Below, in pieces: positions 43,127-52,073 of a stretch of DNA of 64,000 nucleotides. The stretch comes from Mesorhizobium_B sp963522145 (GTDB lineage Bacteria > Pseudomonadota > Alphaproteobacteria > Rhizobiales > Rhizobiaceae). The notes under the pieces were generated by a model, which worked only from the letters and a program-made list of their open reading frames with translations, was not told the origin of the DNA and did not search any database. Numbering within the stretch: the stretch's first letter is position 1; each line of letters starts with the position of its first letter. The stretch spans positions 1 through 64,000 of the forward strand of contig CAUQXI010000009.1 of assembly GCA_963522145.1 (NCBI GenBank). Direction: 5' to 3'. The position numbers and the translations under genes are program-made.

Positions 43127-44271
43127 TCCGCGCGCCCGTTTGAAAGAAGTGCCTTCACTGCACCCAAGATGGGAACGGGCGGCTTTCCGACCAGCAGCCT
43201 GAGCTTGTCACCGGGCGTCAGGCGTGCGGCATAGAAGCGCGCGATGAGATCAAGCGGCAGGCCGTAGAAGCGCTGCATCACCTTCCAGCGCTCCTCGGGC
43301 CGACCGGCCAGGAAGAGCATCCGGTTCAAAGCACGCAGGAAACTGCGCTCGCGCCAGAGGCTTAGCGCGTGTCTTTCAAGCGCGTGGTGAACTGCGCGAT
43401 GAGATAGATCGCGCTGCTGGGCGATCAGGGCTGCCACCTTCACGGCGTCAGGCAGCGAATAGCCAGTGACGGGGTGGAAGAAGCCGCCGCTCAGGCCGAT
43501 CGAGGCGACGCCTTCCGTTTCACGCCAGAAGCGGCCAATGTCACCGCCGAGCGTGATCGGCAGCACGCCTTCCTCCTGCCGAAGCGTTTCGATCGGCCCC
43601 CAGCCTTTCGCAGAGCAATAGGCAGCGATGCGGCGTTCGAGCGCTTCCCGGTCGATGCGGCCGGTGTCCTCATAGGCGGTGTCTTCCACCAGCGCCGTAT
43701 CAGCACTGAGCGGCAGCACATAGGTGAAGCGGTAGCCGCCGTTTTGCGGCGTAGTGGCGTCCATGATGATGGGCGCGTCAAGCCCGTGCGGGCCCGCAAA
43801 GCGAAGCTCGTGCCCGACAAAGGTCTGGAAGCGGATCGCCATCGCAGTGCTTGAACGGATGCCGCTGGCGAAGATCACCGCATCGGCGTGAAGCTGTTCA
43901 CCGCTTTCGAGCACCACGTGATCCGGCTTCACCTCGATGGCGCGCGACCTAAGCCGGATGCGGTCCTTCAGGCGCTCTTGGAAGACCGCGGCGAAGCGAT
44001 CTGAGGAGACTGAATAATATGGCGCATCCAGCCGGCGACGAATTGCAGGGAACACAACATCCTGCGCCGGCCAGCGGTAAAACACGAGAGGAGCGACCAG
44101 CGCATGGCCCTCCGGTGTCAGATCGTCGTGGTGGAAGCTCCAGGTGTGATTGCCGCCGAGTGCCGGGCCCGCTTCGAGGAGGATGAAGTCGACCTCCGGC
44201 CGCGAGCGCATCAGTTCGAGCGCGAGCAGCCCGTTCGCAAGTCCGCCACCGACGAGGATGAGCTTCGTCAT
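43123..44271 (-). CDS. crtY: Lycopene beta-cyclase CrtY
   Basis: CrtY cyclises both ends of lycopene to beta-carotene. The 382-residue protein has the N-terminal FAD motif LILVGGGLANGLLALEL, then GGNHTWSFHHDDL, FQTFVGHELRF, PQNGGYRFTYVLPLS, EGVLPITLGG and GLSGGFFHPVTGYSLPDAV, all family signatures. It overlaps crtX by ATGA (44268-44271) and crtI by ATGA. The presence of crtY plus crtZ, and the absence of crtW (ketolase) in the window, points to zeaxanthin rather than astaxanthin products. Confidence 0.96.
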   Translation of the reverse strand: MTKLILVGGGLANGLLALELMRSRPEVDFILLEAGPALGGNHTWSFHHDDLTPEGHALVAPLVFYRWPAQDVVFPAIRRRLDAPYYSVSSDRFAAVFQERLKDRIRLRSRAIEVKPDHVVLESGEQLHADAVIFASGIRSSTAMAIRFQTFVGHELRFAGPHGLDAPIIMDATTPQNGGYRFTYVLPLSADTALVEDTAYEDTGRIDREALERRIAAYCSAKGWGPIETLRQEEGVLPITLGGDIGRFWRETEGVASIGLSGGFFHPVTGYSLPDAVKVAALIAQQRDLSHRAVHHALERHALSLWRERSFLRALNRMLFLAGRPEERWKVMQRFYGLPLDLIARFYAARLTPGDKLRLLVGKPPVPILGAVKALLSNGRAD

Positions 44272-45608
44272 TCGGCCGCGCGCAGTGCTTGCCGCGCGAC
44301 CGGGCGGCGGGAAAGAAGGGCTTGTTCGGCGATCATTGCGGCTCGTGCCGCGCCGCCAGCCTGGGCGAACTCGTCCTGGAGGCTCCGTGCGCGCTCACGT
44401 GGGAGTTCGCTGCGAAGCAGGCGCGCCAGTGCCTCCTTGATGCGTGAGGCGCTGCTCCACGGCTTCAGCATCTCGCCCGCGCCAAGCCGCGCCACGCGGG
44501 CGGCGACGCCGGGCTGGTCGAAGGCAAGCGGCAGGCAGAGCAGCGGCTTGCCCGCCTGGAGCGCGTCGAGCACGGTGTTGAGGCCGGCATGGGTCACCAC
44601 GACGTCCGCGCGGGCGACGGCCTGCGCTTGATCGACACGGTCCACGACCCAGTCGGCGCCGATCGATGCCGCCTCGCGCCGGGAAAGGCCGCCGCAGTGG
44701 GCGACCAGAAGCTGCGCGCCCAGCCCCCGGCAGGCGCGGGCGATGCGCCTGAAGACCGCGATGCGATGCCCCTGTAACGTGCCGAGCGAGGCGAAGACGA
44801 AGGGCCGGTCGGGCGCGATCGCAAGAAGGGGCGACGTGTTTTCCGCAATGTGGCGAAGCCCCCGCAGCGGGCCGACATAGTGCACGTGATCCGGCAGTTC
44901 CTGCCGGGGGAAATCGAGGCCGGGCGCGAGCTGGGCGATCTCCGCCAAGGGCGACAGGCAATCGGTCTGATTGCGCTTGGGCATGCAGCCGAGACGTGCG
45001 GCTTCCTCCTTGATCGTGCGGTCGAGAGGCCGCATCAGCCAGTCGGCCACGCGCTCTCCGCCGCGGTTGCGCCTGACGCCCTTCTCGCTCGCATCATAGG
45101 GCCAGTCGAGCACGGGAAGCGGCACGGTCGGCTCGCGGTTGAGGGGCAGGGCCGCCGCGATCGTGACGAAGGGAAGTTCGAGATGCTCGGCGACGAGAGC
45201 CCCGGCACTTTCGGCCTGATCGGATATGACGCCCTCGATTTCGAGGCACCGGAGCAGCTCAGGTCCTTCGCGGCAGAAGCTCTTCGTCATCGCCGCCATG
45301 TCCGCCACCATGCGCCGGATGCCGAAAGGCAGCGCCGGCTTCCGCGCATCCGAGATGACGCTTTGGGGCGTCCAGCCATACTGAGCGGGATCGATCGGCG
45401 CGGGAACAAGTGCGCCGGAGGACAATGCAGGAAGCTCCGGGTGCTGGACCAGGAAGCACTGGTGACCGCACGCGACCAGACGCTCCGCCAGCGCCGCATG
45501 CGCCGCAAGGTGGCTGGAAAAGGGTGGGGAGAAGAACGCGATCCGCAAGGAGGAGAGATGTCCCGGTTTGCCTGACCGGTAACTAGCGGCAGAATGGCGA
45601 ACTGCCAT
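44268..45608 (-). CDS. crtX: Zeaxanthin glucosyltransferase CrtX
   Basis: CrtX adds glucose from UDP-glucose to the hydroxyls of zeaxanthin, making mono- and diglucosides. The protein (up to 446 residues) shows IAFFSPPFSSHLAAHAALAE near the N-terminus, FVFASLGTLQGHR in the middle and the UDP-sugar motif THAGLNTVLDALQAGKPLLCLPLAFDQ (quoted as HAGLNTVLDAL and PLAFDQPGVAARV), as in the GT1 family. The start is uncertain: ATG at 45608 has poor spacing to any Shine-Dalgarno, while TTG near 45547 would fit the family N-terminus but also lacks a strong site. It is first in the crtXYIB run and lies 31 bp downstream of the small protein after the lipid kinase. Confidence 0.92.
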   Translation of the reverse strand: MAVRHSAASYRSGKPGHLSSLRIAFFSPPFSSHLAAHAALAERLVACGHQCFLVQHPELPALSSGALVPAPIDPAQYGWTPQSVISDARKPALPFGIRRMVADMAAMTKSFCREGPELLRCLEIEGVISDQAESAGALVAEHLELPFVTIAAALPLNREPTVPLPVLDWPYDASEKGVRRNRGGERVADWLMRPLDRTIKEEAARLGCMPKRNQTDCLSPLAEIAQLAPGLDFPRQELPDHVHYVGPLRGLRHIAENTSPLLAIAPDRPFVFASLGTLQGHRIAVFRRIARACRGLGAQLLVAHCGGLSRREAASIGADWVVDRVDQAQAVARADVVVTHAGLNTVLDALQAGKPLLCLPLAFDQPGVAARVARLGAGEMLKPWSSASRIKEALARLLRSELPRERARSLQDEFAQAGGAARAAMIAEQALLSRRPVARQALRAAE

Positions 45609-45639
45609 CCCCGATGCCGGCGCTGCCAGGCAGAATGCG

Positions 45640-45825
45640 TCAGCCGAGAGCCTGCGCGAGGTGGTTGCGCAGAGCGGTCGCCAGGTCCTCGTCGAGATGC
45701 AGGGTCACGCGACCGCCACGCGCGTCCACCAAGGTGACGGCAACCCGGTGTCGCGCCTCTGCCGGCTCCACGGCCGTCACCAGGAAATGGTGAGCATCGC
45801 GGTTGTTGTCATTGTGATCCGTCAT
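45640..45825 (-). CDS. 61-aa protein coupled to the lipid kinase
   Basis: I do not recognise this short protein. From ATG at 45825 it runs 61 residues, opening with a polar Asp/Asn/His-rich stretch (MTDHNDNNRDAHHF), then a compact part with HRVAVTLVDARGGRVTLHLD that could be a small beta sheet, and a helical end. The ATG overlaps the lipid-kinase stop codon by ATGA (45822-45825), strong evidence that it is translated. It sits between the kinase and crtX. It has no membrane segment or cysteine. Confidence 0.72.
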   Translation of the reverse strand: MTDHNDNNRDAHHFLVTAVEPAEARHRVAVTLVDARGGRVTLHLDEDLATALRNHLAQALG

Positions 45826-46733
45826 GTCGTGCTGTGCCCCGTTCCGCCCGGCGTGACGACCGGTGCATAGACCTGGATGGCGCCAGGCCTGATCTTGAAA
45901 TGCGCCGGCGTTCGCGTGGTGAGCTCGCCATCCGTGTTGACGTCGCGCGGGCGCGAGGTGCGGATGGTCACTTCCGTGGTGCGAAAGGCGCGAACATCGT
46001 CCCAGCGCCCATGCGTGCCGGCGCGCAGCGAAGGGAGCAGGCGCAGCAGGCGCCACCAGTGATCCACTTCGAGGCTATAAAAGTCGAGCATGCCGTCATC
46101 GGCAGTGGCTGTTTCCTCCACCGTCATGCCGCCGCCATAGTGGCGGCCATTGCCGACCGAGACCTGAAGCGTCCTGATCTTTTCGGTCGCCCCGTCATGA
46201 TCAAGCGAGGCGGTGAAAAGCTGCGAGCGCGCCAGAAGCTTTGCCGCCGTGATCGCATAGCCGAGCGTGCCGAAGCGCTTTTTCGCCTCGGCCGTCAATT
46301 CGCCCGCTAGTTCCGCGCTGAAGCCAATCGAGGCCACGTTGAAGAACAGGTGGCCGTTGACCTCGCCAAGATCGATCGGCCGGGGCTCGAGCGTGACAAG
46401 CGCTCTTGCGGCCTCCACAGGGTCGGGCGGCAGGTTGATGGTGCGCGCGAAATCGTTGGCGGTGCCGAGAGGCATCACGGCGAGCGGCTTCTGCGTTTCC
46501 ACAAGCGCCTTGGCTGCTGCGTTGAGCGAACCGTCGCCGCCGCCGATGATGACAAGGTCGCAGTCTTCCGCCTGGCGAATCAGGTCGCTCGACTTTTTGC
46601 CCTTCCTCGGCTCCCGACGCACGAGGGTCAGCCCGGCTTCTTCCAGAACCGCGCAGGCCTGATCGATCGACTCACCCCCACGCCTTGCCTTGGGATTGAC
46701 CAGAAGAAGTGCGCGCCTGCCGGCGATGCCCAT
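45822..46733 (-). CDS. Diacylglycerol/lipid kinase family protein (YegS-like)
   Basis: The 303-residue protein belongs to the diacylglycerol kinase catalytic (YegS/DagK) family, which phosphorylates lipid alcohols at the membrane with ATP. Marks are RRALLLVNPKARRG at the start, VIIGGGDGSLNAAAKAL (nucleotide site, about residues 62-78), VMPLGTANDFARTINLP and GGGMTVEETATADDGMLDF in the C-terminal lobe (short landmarks). It is coupled to the following 61-aa gene and probably to crtX downstream. It may act on diacylglycerol, undecaprenol or another lipid; the sequence does not say which. It follows the peptide-importer operon on the same strand after a 119-bp gap. Confidence 0.9.
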   Translation of the reverse strand: MGIAGRRALLLVNPKARRGGESIDQACAVLEEAGLTLVRREPRKGKKSSDLIRQAEDCDLVIIGGGDGSLNAAAKALVETQKPLAVMPLGTANDFARTINLPPDPVEAARALVTLEPRPIDLGEVNGHLFFNVASIGFSAELAGELTAEAKKRFGTLGYAITAAKLLARSQLFTASLDHDGATEKIRTLQVSVGNGRHYGGGMTVEETATADDGMLDFYSLEVDHWWRLLRLLPSLRAGTHGRWDDVRAFRTTEVTIRTSRPRDVNTDGELTTRTPAHFKIRPGAIQVYAPVVTPGGTGHSTT

Positions 46734-46852
46734 GTAAGATCCTCGCCGGCAAAGCCTTGTTGCGCTTGAGCCATAAGCGCCTGAAAGCTCGCGGAGTTCC
46801 GCCTGCCACCCGCTTTCAGATCAAGCGCATTTCGTGGTCGCCTGTCTGATCG

Positions 46853-47641
46853 CTACGATTCCAGCTTCGCCCTGTTCAAGCGCGGCACCGCTTCGAGCAG
46901 CGCTTTGGTTGTCGCGGATTGCGGCTGGGCGAGAACCGCTTCCACATCGCCCGCTTCCACGATGCGGCCACTGTCCATGACCGCGACCCGACCGCCCATG
47001 GCACGCACGGCCGCCCAGTCATGGCTGATAAAGAGATAGGCGAGGCCTTCGCTTTCCTGAAGGCTCCGCAGCAGATCGATGATGCGGCCGCGCACCGACA
47101 CGTCGAGCGCCGATGTTGCCTCGTCGAGCACGACAAGGGCGGGGCGCGAGGCGAGCGCCCGGGCGACCGCGACACGCTGCCGCTGCCCTCCGGAGATTTC
47201 GTGGATGGCGCGACTTTGCAGGTCCGGATCGAGCCCGACACGTTCGAGAAGTCCGGCGATGTGCGCGCGGCGCCAGGCCTTTGGCACGATCGCGTGGATG
47301 CGCAGCGGATCGGCGAGGGCGCTTTCCACGCTGGCGCGCGGATTAAAGGCGGCCAGAGGATCCTGGAACACGGCCTGCATCCGGGCGCGGCGTGCACGAA
47401 GGGCACTGCCCTTCAATGTGAGCCAGTCACAGCCATCGAATTGCACCGATCCCGCGTCCGGCTCGATCAGGCGCAGCAGGAGGCGCGCGACCGTGCTTTT
47501 GCCGCTGCCGGAAGGTCCAACCAGAGAAAGCGTTTCTCCGCGATCGATCGTGAAACTCACATCGTCCACGGCGGCGAAGCTCACCCCGCCGCGCCGGAAA
47601 CGCTTGGTCAGCCCGGAAACAGCGAGAAGCGGCGAGTTCAC
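46853..47641 (-). CDS. Peptide/nickel-type ABC transporter ATPase (DppF-like)
   Basis: The last gene of a five-gene importer operon. The 262-residue ATPase has Walker A GPSGSGKST (about residues 41-49), Q-loop AVFQDPLAAFNPR, signature ISGGQRQRVAVARAL and Walker B ALVVLDEATSALD, with switch FISHDWAAV. It has the PLAAFNPR segment typical of DppF/OppF/NikE proteins but is shorter than most (about 260 against 320 residues), without the usual long C-terminal oligopeptide-ATPase tail. That resembles the NikE and some fused or short forms. Its start overlaps the preceding ATPase stop by ATGA (47638-47641). Confidence 0.92.
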   Translation of the reverse strand: MNSPLLAVSGLTKRFRRGGVSFAAVDDVSFTIDRGETLSLVGPSGSGKSTVARLLLRLIEPDAGSVQFDGCDWLTLKGSALRARRARMQAVFQDPLAAFNPRASVESALADPLRIHAIVPKAWRRAHIAGLLERVGLDPDLQSRAIHEISGGQRQRVAVARALASRPALVVLDEATSALDVSVRGRIIDLLRSLQESEGLAYLFISHDWAAVRAMGGRVAVMDSGRIVEAGDVEAVLAQPQSATTKALLEAVPRLNRAKLES

Positions 47642-48405
47642 CGGTTCAGGTCCAGATGTGCGGCAAGAAGCTCACGCGTGTAAGCGGCCTGTGGGCGGTT
47701 GACGATCTCCCCGGTCGGACCCTGCTCCACTTCCGATCCGTCGCGCAGAACGAGGATGCGGTCGGCGAGCAGGCTGGCAAGCGCGATGTCATGGGTGATG
47801 AAGATCAGCGACATGCTGCTTTCAGCCACGAGACGCGCGAGCAGCGCGGCGATCTCCGCCTGCACGATTGTATCGAGCGCGCTCGTCGCCTCATCCGCGA
47901 TGAGCAGAGACGGCTTCGCCACGATGGCCGCGGCAATGGCTACGCGCTGCTTCTGCCCGCCGGAAAGCTGGTGCGGATAGGCCTGCGCGATGGTTGACGG
48001 ATCGGGCAGCCGGACCTGCGCGAAGCTTTCACGGGCATGGTCGCGCGCCTGGCTCCATGAGACGCCAAGGTGGGTGCGCGCGACCTCGGCCACCTGCTCG
48101 CCGACGCGCATGACGGGATCGAGGCTCGCGCCCGCGTCCTGAAACACATAGCCGATGTCGCATCCCGCCAGCGGCCTGCGGTCGATGCCACTCCATGTAA
48201 TCTCGCCCGTGACCTCCGCATCGCGCGGAAGAAGGCCGGCGATCGCGCGCGCCAGCGTGCTCTTACCCGAGCCGCTTTCGCCGATGATGCCGAGCCGCCG
48301 CCCGGGCAACAGGTCGAGACTGACCCCGTGAAGCGCCGGAACGAAGCGGCCATCCTGCCGGTAGCGCACCGAAAGGTCGCGGATGCTCAGCGCGGGAGCG
48401 CTCAT
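47638..48405 (-). CDS. Peptide/nickel-type ABC transporter ATPase (DppD-like)
   Basis: The 255-residue ATPase partner has Walker A GESGSGKST, Q-loop YVFQDAGASLDPVMRVG, signature LSGGQKQRVAIAAAI and Walker B SLLIADEATSALD, with FITHDIALASLLADR. It lacks the C-terminal Fe-S/oligopeptide extension seen in full-length DppD, like the NikD type. The two short ATPases suggest a nickel-, peptide- or related small-solute importer; the sequence alone cannot separate these. It overlaps the permease gene by 4 bp (48402-48405). Confidence 0.92.
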   Translation of the reverse strand: MSAPALSIRDLSVRYRQDGRFVPALHGVSLDLLPGRRLGIIGESGSGKSTLARAIAGLLPRDAEVTGEITWSGIDRRPLAGCDIGYVFQDAGASLDPVMRVGEQVAEVARTHLGVSWSQARDHARESFAQVRLPDPSTIAQAYPHQLSGGQKQRVAIAAAIVAKPSLLIADEATSALDTIVQAEIAALLARLVAESSMSLIFITHDIALASLLADRILVLRDGSEVEQGPTGEIVNRPQAAYTRELLAAHLDLNR

Positions 48406-49235
48406 GGCGCGAAGCTTCGCCGGGCGGCGGTGCTTTCCACGATCGCTTCTCCCGTAAGGTAAACGCCGAGCACCGTTGCGACGAGGGCGAGGCCGGGAAT
48501 GATCGACAGGAAGGGCGCCGATCGCAGCACGGCGCGGCCTTCCGCGATCATGCCGCCCCAGGTGACGCTGTTGGGATCGCCCAGGCCGAGGAACGACACC
48601 GCCGCCTCGGTGAGGATCGCGCCGGCGACGATCACGGAAGACAGCGCGAGCACCGGTGGAAGCGCGTTGGGCAGCACCTCGCGAAAGGCGATCGCCAGAG
48701 GGTGCATGCCGACCACGCGGGCCGCGGCGACGAAGTCGCGCTCGCGCAGGGAAAGCACTTCCGCCCGCGCGACGCGCGCCGGGCCGGTCCAGGCGCCGAG
48801 CGCGATTGCCAGCACGACGACGCCGAGCGACGGGCCGGCGACCGACACGAAGGCCAGCGCCAGAAGAAAGGAGGGCACGGTCTGGAAGGCGTCGGTGATC
48901 CGCATCAGCGCGTCATCAACGAAGCCTCCCGCGAAGCCTGCCAGAGTGCCGACCACGGCTCCGATCGCGATGGCGGCAGCGGCGGCAGCCAAACCTACAG
49001 CGAGCGAGGCGCGGGCGCCGTGGATCAGTTCCGCCGCAACGTCGCGGCCGAGCCGGTCTGTGCCGAGCCAGTGCGCGGCATCCCGGAAAGGCGCGGTGAG
49101 GGGTGTTCCCGCGATTGCCTGCGGGTCTCCCGGTGCGAGCAGGGGCGCGAGGATGGCGCAGGCTGCAAAAAGAAGAAGCAGGCAAGCGCCGATCACGCCT
49201 TCGGGCGAGCGAAGAAATCGACGCGAAATCGTCAC
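48402..49235 (-). CDS. Peptide/nickel-type ABC transporter permease (DppC-like)
   Basis: This 277-residue DppC/NikC-type permease has an N-terminal membrane helix (LLLLFAACAILAPLLAP, about residues 17-33), the loop WLGTDRLGRDVAAELIHGARASL with the family motif GTDRLGRD, and five further helices. The coupling loop is FVAAARVVGMHPLAIAFREVLPN. Length is normal for the family. It overlaps both neighbours by 4 bp (ATGA), indicating a single translated unit with the second permease encoded upstream. Confidence 0.93.
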   Translation of the reverse strand: MTISRRFLRSPEGVIGACLLLLFAACAILAPLLAPGDPQAIAGTPLTAPFRDAAHWLGTDRLGRDVAAELIHGARASLAVGLAAAAAAIAIGAVVGTLAGFAGGFVDDALMRITDAFQTVPSFLLALAFVSVAGPSLGVVVLAIALGAWTGPARVARAEVLSLRERDFVAAARVVGMHPLAIAFREVLPNALPPVLALSSVIVAGAILTEAAVSFLGLGDPNSVTWGGMIAEGRAVLRSAPFLSIIPGLALVATVLGVYLTGEAIVESTAARRSFAP

Positions 49236-50260
49236 GCGGCCTCCGCGCTCGCGCCGACGCGCGGGTCGAGAAGCGCATAAGCCAGATCGACCAGGAGGTT
49301 CACGACGATGACGAGCACGGCGCTGACCAGGATGATCCCGAGCAGGAGCGGCGTGTCGCGGCCAGCGACTGCCTCCTGCGCGAGGCGCCCGAGGCCCGGC
49401 ACGGAGAACACGCTTTCGATCACCACGCTGCCGCCCAGCATCGCTGCCGTTTGGAGCCCCAGCATGGTGACGAGCGGAAGCAAAGCGTTGCGCGCGACAT
49501 GGCGCCAGACGATGCGCGAGCGCGACAGCCCGCGGGCGCGCGCCGCGAGCACGAAATCCTGCCGCCAGGCTTCGGCCATGCCGGATCGCATCATGCGCAA
49601 GTAGAGGGCGAGATAGATGACGCCTAGCGCGGCGACGGGGAGCGTCAGGTGCCAGGCAATGTCGGAAAAACGCGCGATGCCCTCATTGCCTGACGCGATG
49701 GTCTCGACGCCTGAAAGGGGAAACCAGCGAAGCTGGACGGCGAAGATCACGGCCAGCACGAGGCCGAGCCAGAAGCCGGGAACCGCATAAAGCGCCAGCG
49801 AGCCGATCGACAGAAGGCGATCGCGCAGGCTGCCGGGCCGGCTGCCGGCCACCACGCCCAGAACGGAGCCGAGGCCAAAGGACAGGGCGGTGGCACTGCC
49901 CATCAGGAGCAGCGTGTTGGGCAGACGTTCGAGCACGACCGAAAGCACCGGGCGGGAGAATGTCACGGACCAGCCGAGGTCGAGCCGCACAAGCGCCCAG
50001 GCGTAAGCCGCGAGACGGCTGAGCGCTGAGCCTTCAAGCCCCCATCGGGCGCGCAGCGCTTCGATCATCGCGGTATCGCCGCCGGTCGAGACGAGATAGG
50101 CGTCCACCGCGTCGCCGGGAGCGAGCTCGAGCAGAAAGAACGTGCCGACCACCACGATCAGCAGCACGGGGATGCTGGCGAAAAGCCGGCGTCGAACAAG
50201 GCGAAGAGCGCGGGTCAAGGGCTTGGCTGGTCGAAACCTTTGTCGCGCCGGATGAGGCAC
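49232..50260 (-). CDS. Peptide/nickel-type ABC transporter permease (DppB-like)
   Basis: The 342-residue permease has a basic N-terminus (about residues 1-28), a first helix at SIPVLLIVVVGTFFLLEL, and the family features PGD near residue 49 (ELAPGDAVDAYL). A large periplasmic segment and five further helices follow. The coupling region is FVLAARARGLSRSRIVWRHVARN. It is preceded by the binding-protein gene with a 71-bp gap. Start ATG at 50260 gives a somewhat long N-terminus; a later start is possible. Together with the DppC-like gene product it forms the membrane pore. Confidence 0.92.
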   Translation of the reverse strand: MPHPARQRFRPAKPLTRALRLVRRRLFASIPVLLIVVVGTFFLLELAPGDAVDAYLVSTGGDTAMIEALRARWGLEGSALSRLAAYAWALVRLDLGWSVTFSRPVLSVVLERLPNTLLLMGSATALSFGLGSVLGVVAGSRPGSLRDRLLSIGSLALYAVPGFWLGLVLAVIFAVQLRWFPLSGVETIASGNEGIARFSDIAWHLTLPVAALGVIYLALYLRMMRSGMAEAWRQDFVLAARARGLSRSRIVWRHVARNALLPLVTMLGLQTAAMLGGSVVIESVFSVPGLGRLAQEAVAGRDTPLLLGIILVSAVLVIVVNLLVDLAYALLDPRVGASAEAA

Positions 50261-50331
50261 GGCAGGGCCAACCGGGTCAAGCCCGGAACGCCCGGTCGCA
50301 TATCTTCAACCGTGACTGACGCTCGAAGCGC

Positions 50332-51942
50332 TCAGCCTTCCATCCAAGTGTCGGCCCAGTTCGACACGGCCCAGCGCGGATTGTTCGACACGTTCTTCAC
50401 GCTCGATCGCGCCACGGTGATGAAGCCCCATTCTGCGACATTGATCAGGGGCAGGTCGGCAGCAACCAGCTTCTGGAACTCGTTGTAGAGGCCGACGCGC
50501 TTCTTCTCGTCCAGCGTTCCGGCTGCCTCCGCGATCAGCTTGTCCAGTTCATCATTCTTGTAGCCGCCCTGGTTCGAAAACGGCACGCCTGCCGGCAGGC
50601 CGCTCTGCACGAGGATGGTCGTGGAGATGGCCGGGTCACCGCGAAAGACGGGCGGGGCGATGGCAAGATCGAAGTCGTGATCGGTGTAGACCGCCTTCTG
50701 ATGCGCCGCCGCGTCGTTGTTGACGAGCTGGGCGTCGATCCCCACCGCCGCGAGCGCCTGCCGCAGATAGTCGCCGAACTGCTTCGTTTCGTTGAAATAG
50801 GGCGCGGGCAGGAGCTTAAGAGTGAAGCGCGTGCCGTTGCCGTCACGCTTGTAGCCGGCTTCGTCCAGAAGGGCGTTCGCCTTGGCCACATCGAAGGGAT
50901 AGGAGGGCACGTCCGCGCTGTAGAACTGCTTGTCGTTCTGCGGCACGGGGCCGGTCGCCGCCTTCGCATAACCCAGGAAGATCGTCTTCACGACGAAATC
51001 CTTGTCGATCGCATGGGCGATGGCCTGCCGCACCTTGAGGTCGGCCAGTTCCTTGCGCCGGTGGTTGATCTCCACCACGAGCTGATATGTCAGCGCCTCG
51101 TAACCCTTGGAGATGACCTCGATGCCCTCCACCGCATCGATGCGGGAAAGGTCCGCAAGCGGAACCGCGGAAAACGCCGCAAGCTGAACTTCTTCCGCTT
51201 CCAGCGCGCCGGCTGCGGCCGCGCGGTCGGGCAGAACGCGGAACACGATTTCGTCGAGATAGGGCTTGCTCTTGTCCCAGTAGCTCTCGTTGCGGGCGAG
51301 GCGGTAATACTCGCCCGGCTTGTGCTCGGCGAAAGTGTACGGACCGGTGCCGACCAGTTGGGTGTTGGCCGGATTGGCCTCGATGTCGGTGCCTTCGAAC
51401 ACATGCTTCGGCACGACGCTGGTGAGCGCGGGAAGCGCGTTGCGGATCAGTTGGAAGGGTGTCGGCTTTGCGAAGCGGAACACGGCGGTCTTCGCGTCCG
51501 GCGTGTCCACTGCCTCCAGGTCCTTGAACACCACGCGGCCGAGATTCTGCAGCGGCTTCCAGATTTGAAGCGCGGAGAAGGCCACGTCGGCGGAGGTGAA
51601 CGGCTTGCCATCATGCCAGGTCACGTTCTCGCGCAGCTTGAAGGTGACCGAGAGGCCATTCTCGGAGCCTTCCCAGCTGGTCGCCAGACACGGCTCGAGC
51701 CCGTCCTTGCCCTCATAGGATGCTTCCGCCAGCGGCTCGATCACCTTGCTTGCGACAAAGAACACGCCGTTGGAAGCGACGATCGCCGGGTTCAGGTTGC
51801 GCGGCTCGGAATCGGCCGCAACCACAAGGCGCCCGCCTTTCGTCGGCGCCTGCGCACCCGCGATGCGCGGCAACGCGGTGGAGGCAAGAAGCGCTGCCGT
51901 CGCCCCGAGAAGGCTGCGGCGGGAAAGAAGGAAGGACGGCAT
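50332..51942 (-). CDS. Peptide/nickel-type ABC substrate-binding protein
   Basis: This periplasmic binding protein of the DppA/NikA family 5 (536 residues from ATG at 51942) has a twin-arginine-like signal (LSRRSLLGATAALLASTAL, ending IAGAQA). Mature landmarks are LVVAADSEPRNLNPAIVASN, LATSWEGSENGLSVTFKLRENVTWHDGKPFTSADV (quoted as two landmarks), GTGPYTFAEHKPGEYYRLARN and the late LIAEAAGTLDEKKRVGLYNEFQ. The residues before the ATG (as far as 52020) make no signal peptide. It heads the operon encoding the two permeases and two ATPases. The ligand may be a peptide, nickel complex, opine or other compound. The Tat-like signal is a weak hint of a pre-folded or cofactor-bound ligand. Confidence 0.92.
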   Translation of the reverse strand: MPSFLLSRRSLLGATAALLASTALPRIAGAQAPTKGGRLVVAADSEPRNLNPAIVASNGVFFVASKVIEPLAEASYEGKDGLEPCLATSWEGSENGLSVTFKLRENVTWHDGKPFTSADVAFSALQIWKPLQNLGRVVFKDLEAVDTPDAKTAVFRFAKPTPFQLIRNALPALTSVVPKHVFEGTDIEANPANTQLVGTGPYTFAEHKPGEYYRLARNESYWDKSKPYLDEIVFRVLPDRAAAAGALEAEEVQLAAFSAVPLADLSRIDAVEGIEVISKGYEALTYQLVVEINHRRKELADLKVRQAIAHAIDKDFVVKTIFLGYAKAATGPVPQNDKQFYSADVPSYPFDVAKANALLDEAGYKRDGNGTRFTLKLLPAPYFNETKQFGDYLRQALAAVGIDAQLVNNDAAAHQKAVYTDHDFDLAIAPPVFRGDPAISTTILVQSGLPAGVPFSNQGGYKNDELDKLIAEAAGTLDEKKRVGLYNEFQKLVAADLPLINVAEWGFITVARSSVKNVSNNPRWAVSNWADTWMEG

Positions 51943-52073
51943 CGGTTCAACCCCATAGGTTGCCGGACAGAGCCAGCGAGACAATCGCCGCATCATTTGA
52001 CGAACCGCCGGCCCCTGCAAGGGCCAGCGGGAACAAGGGCCGATGCCAACGGGACCGACCTGTTCTCGGTCGT

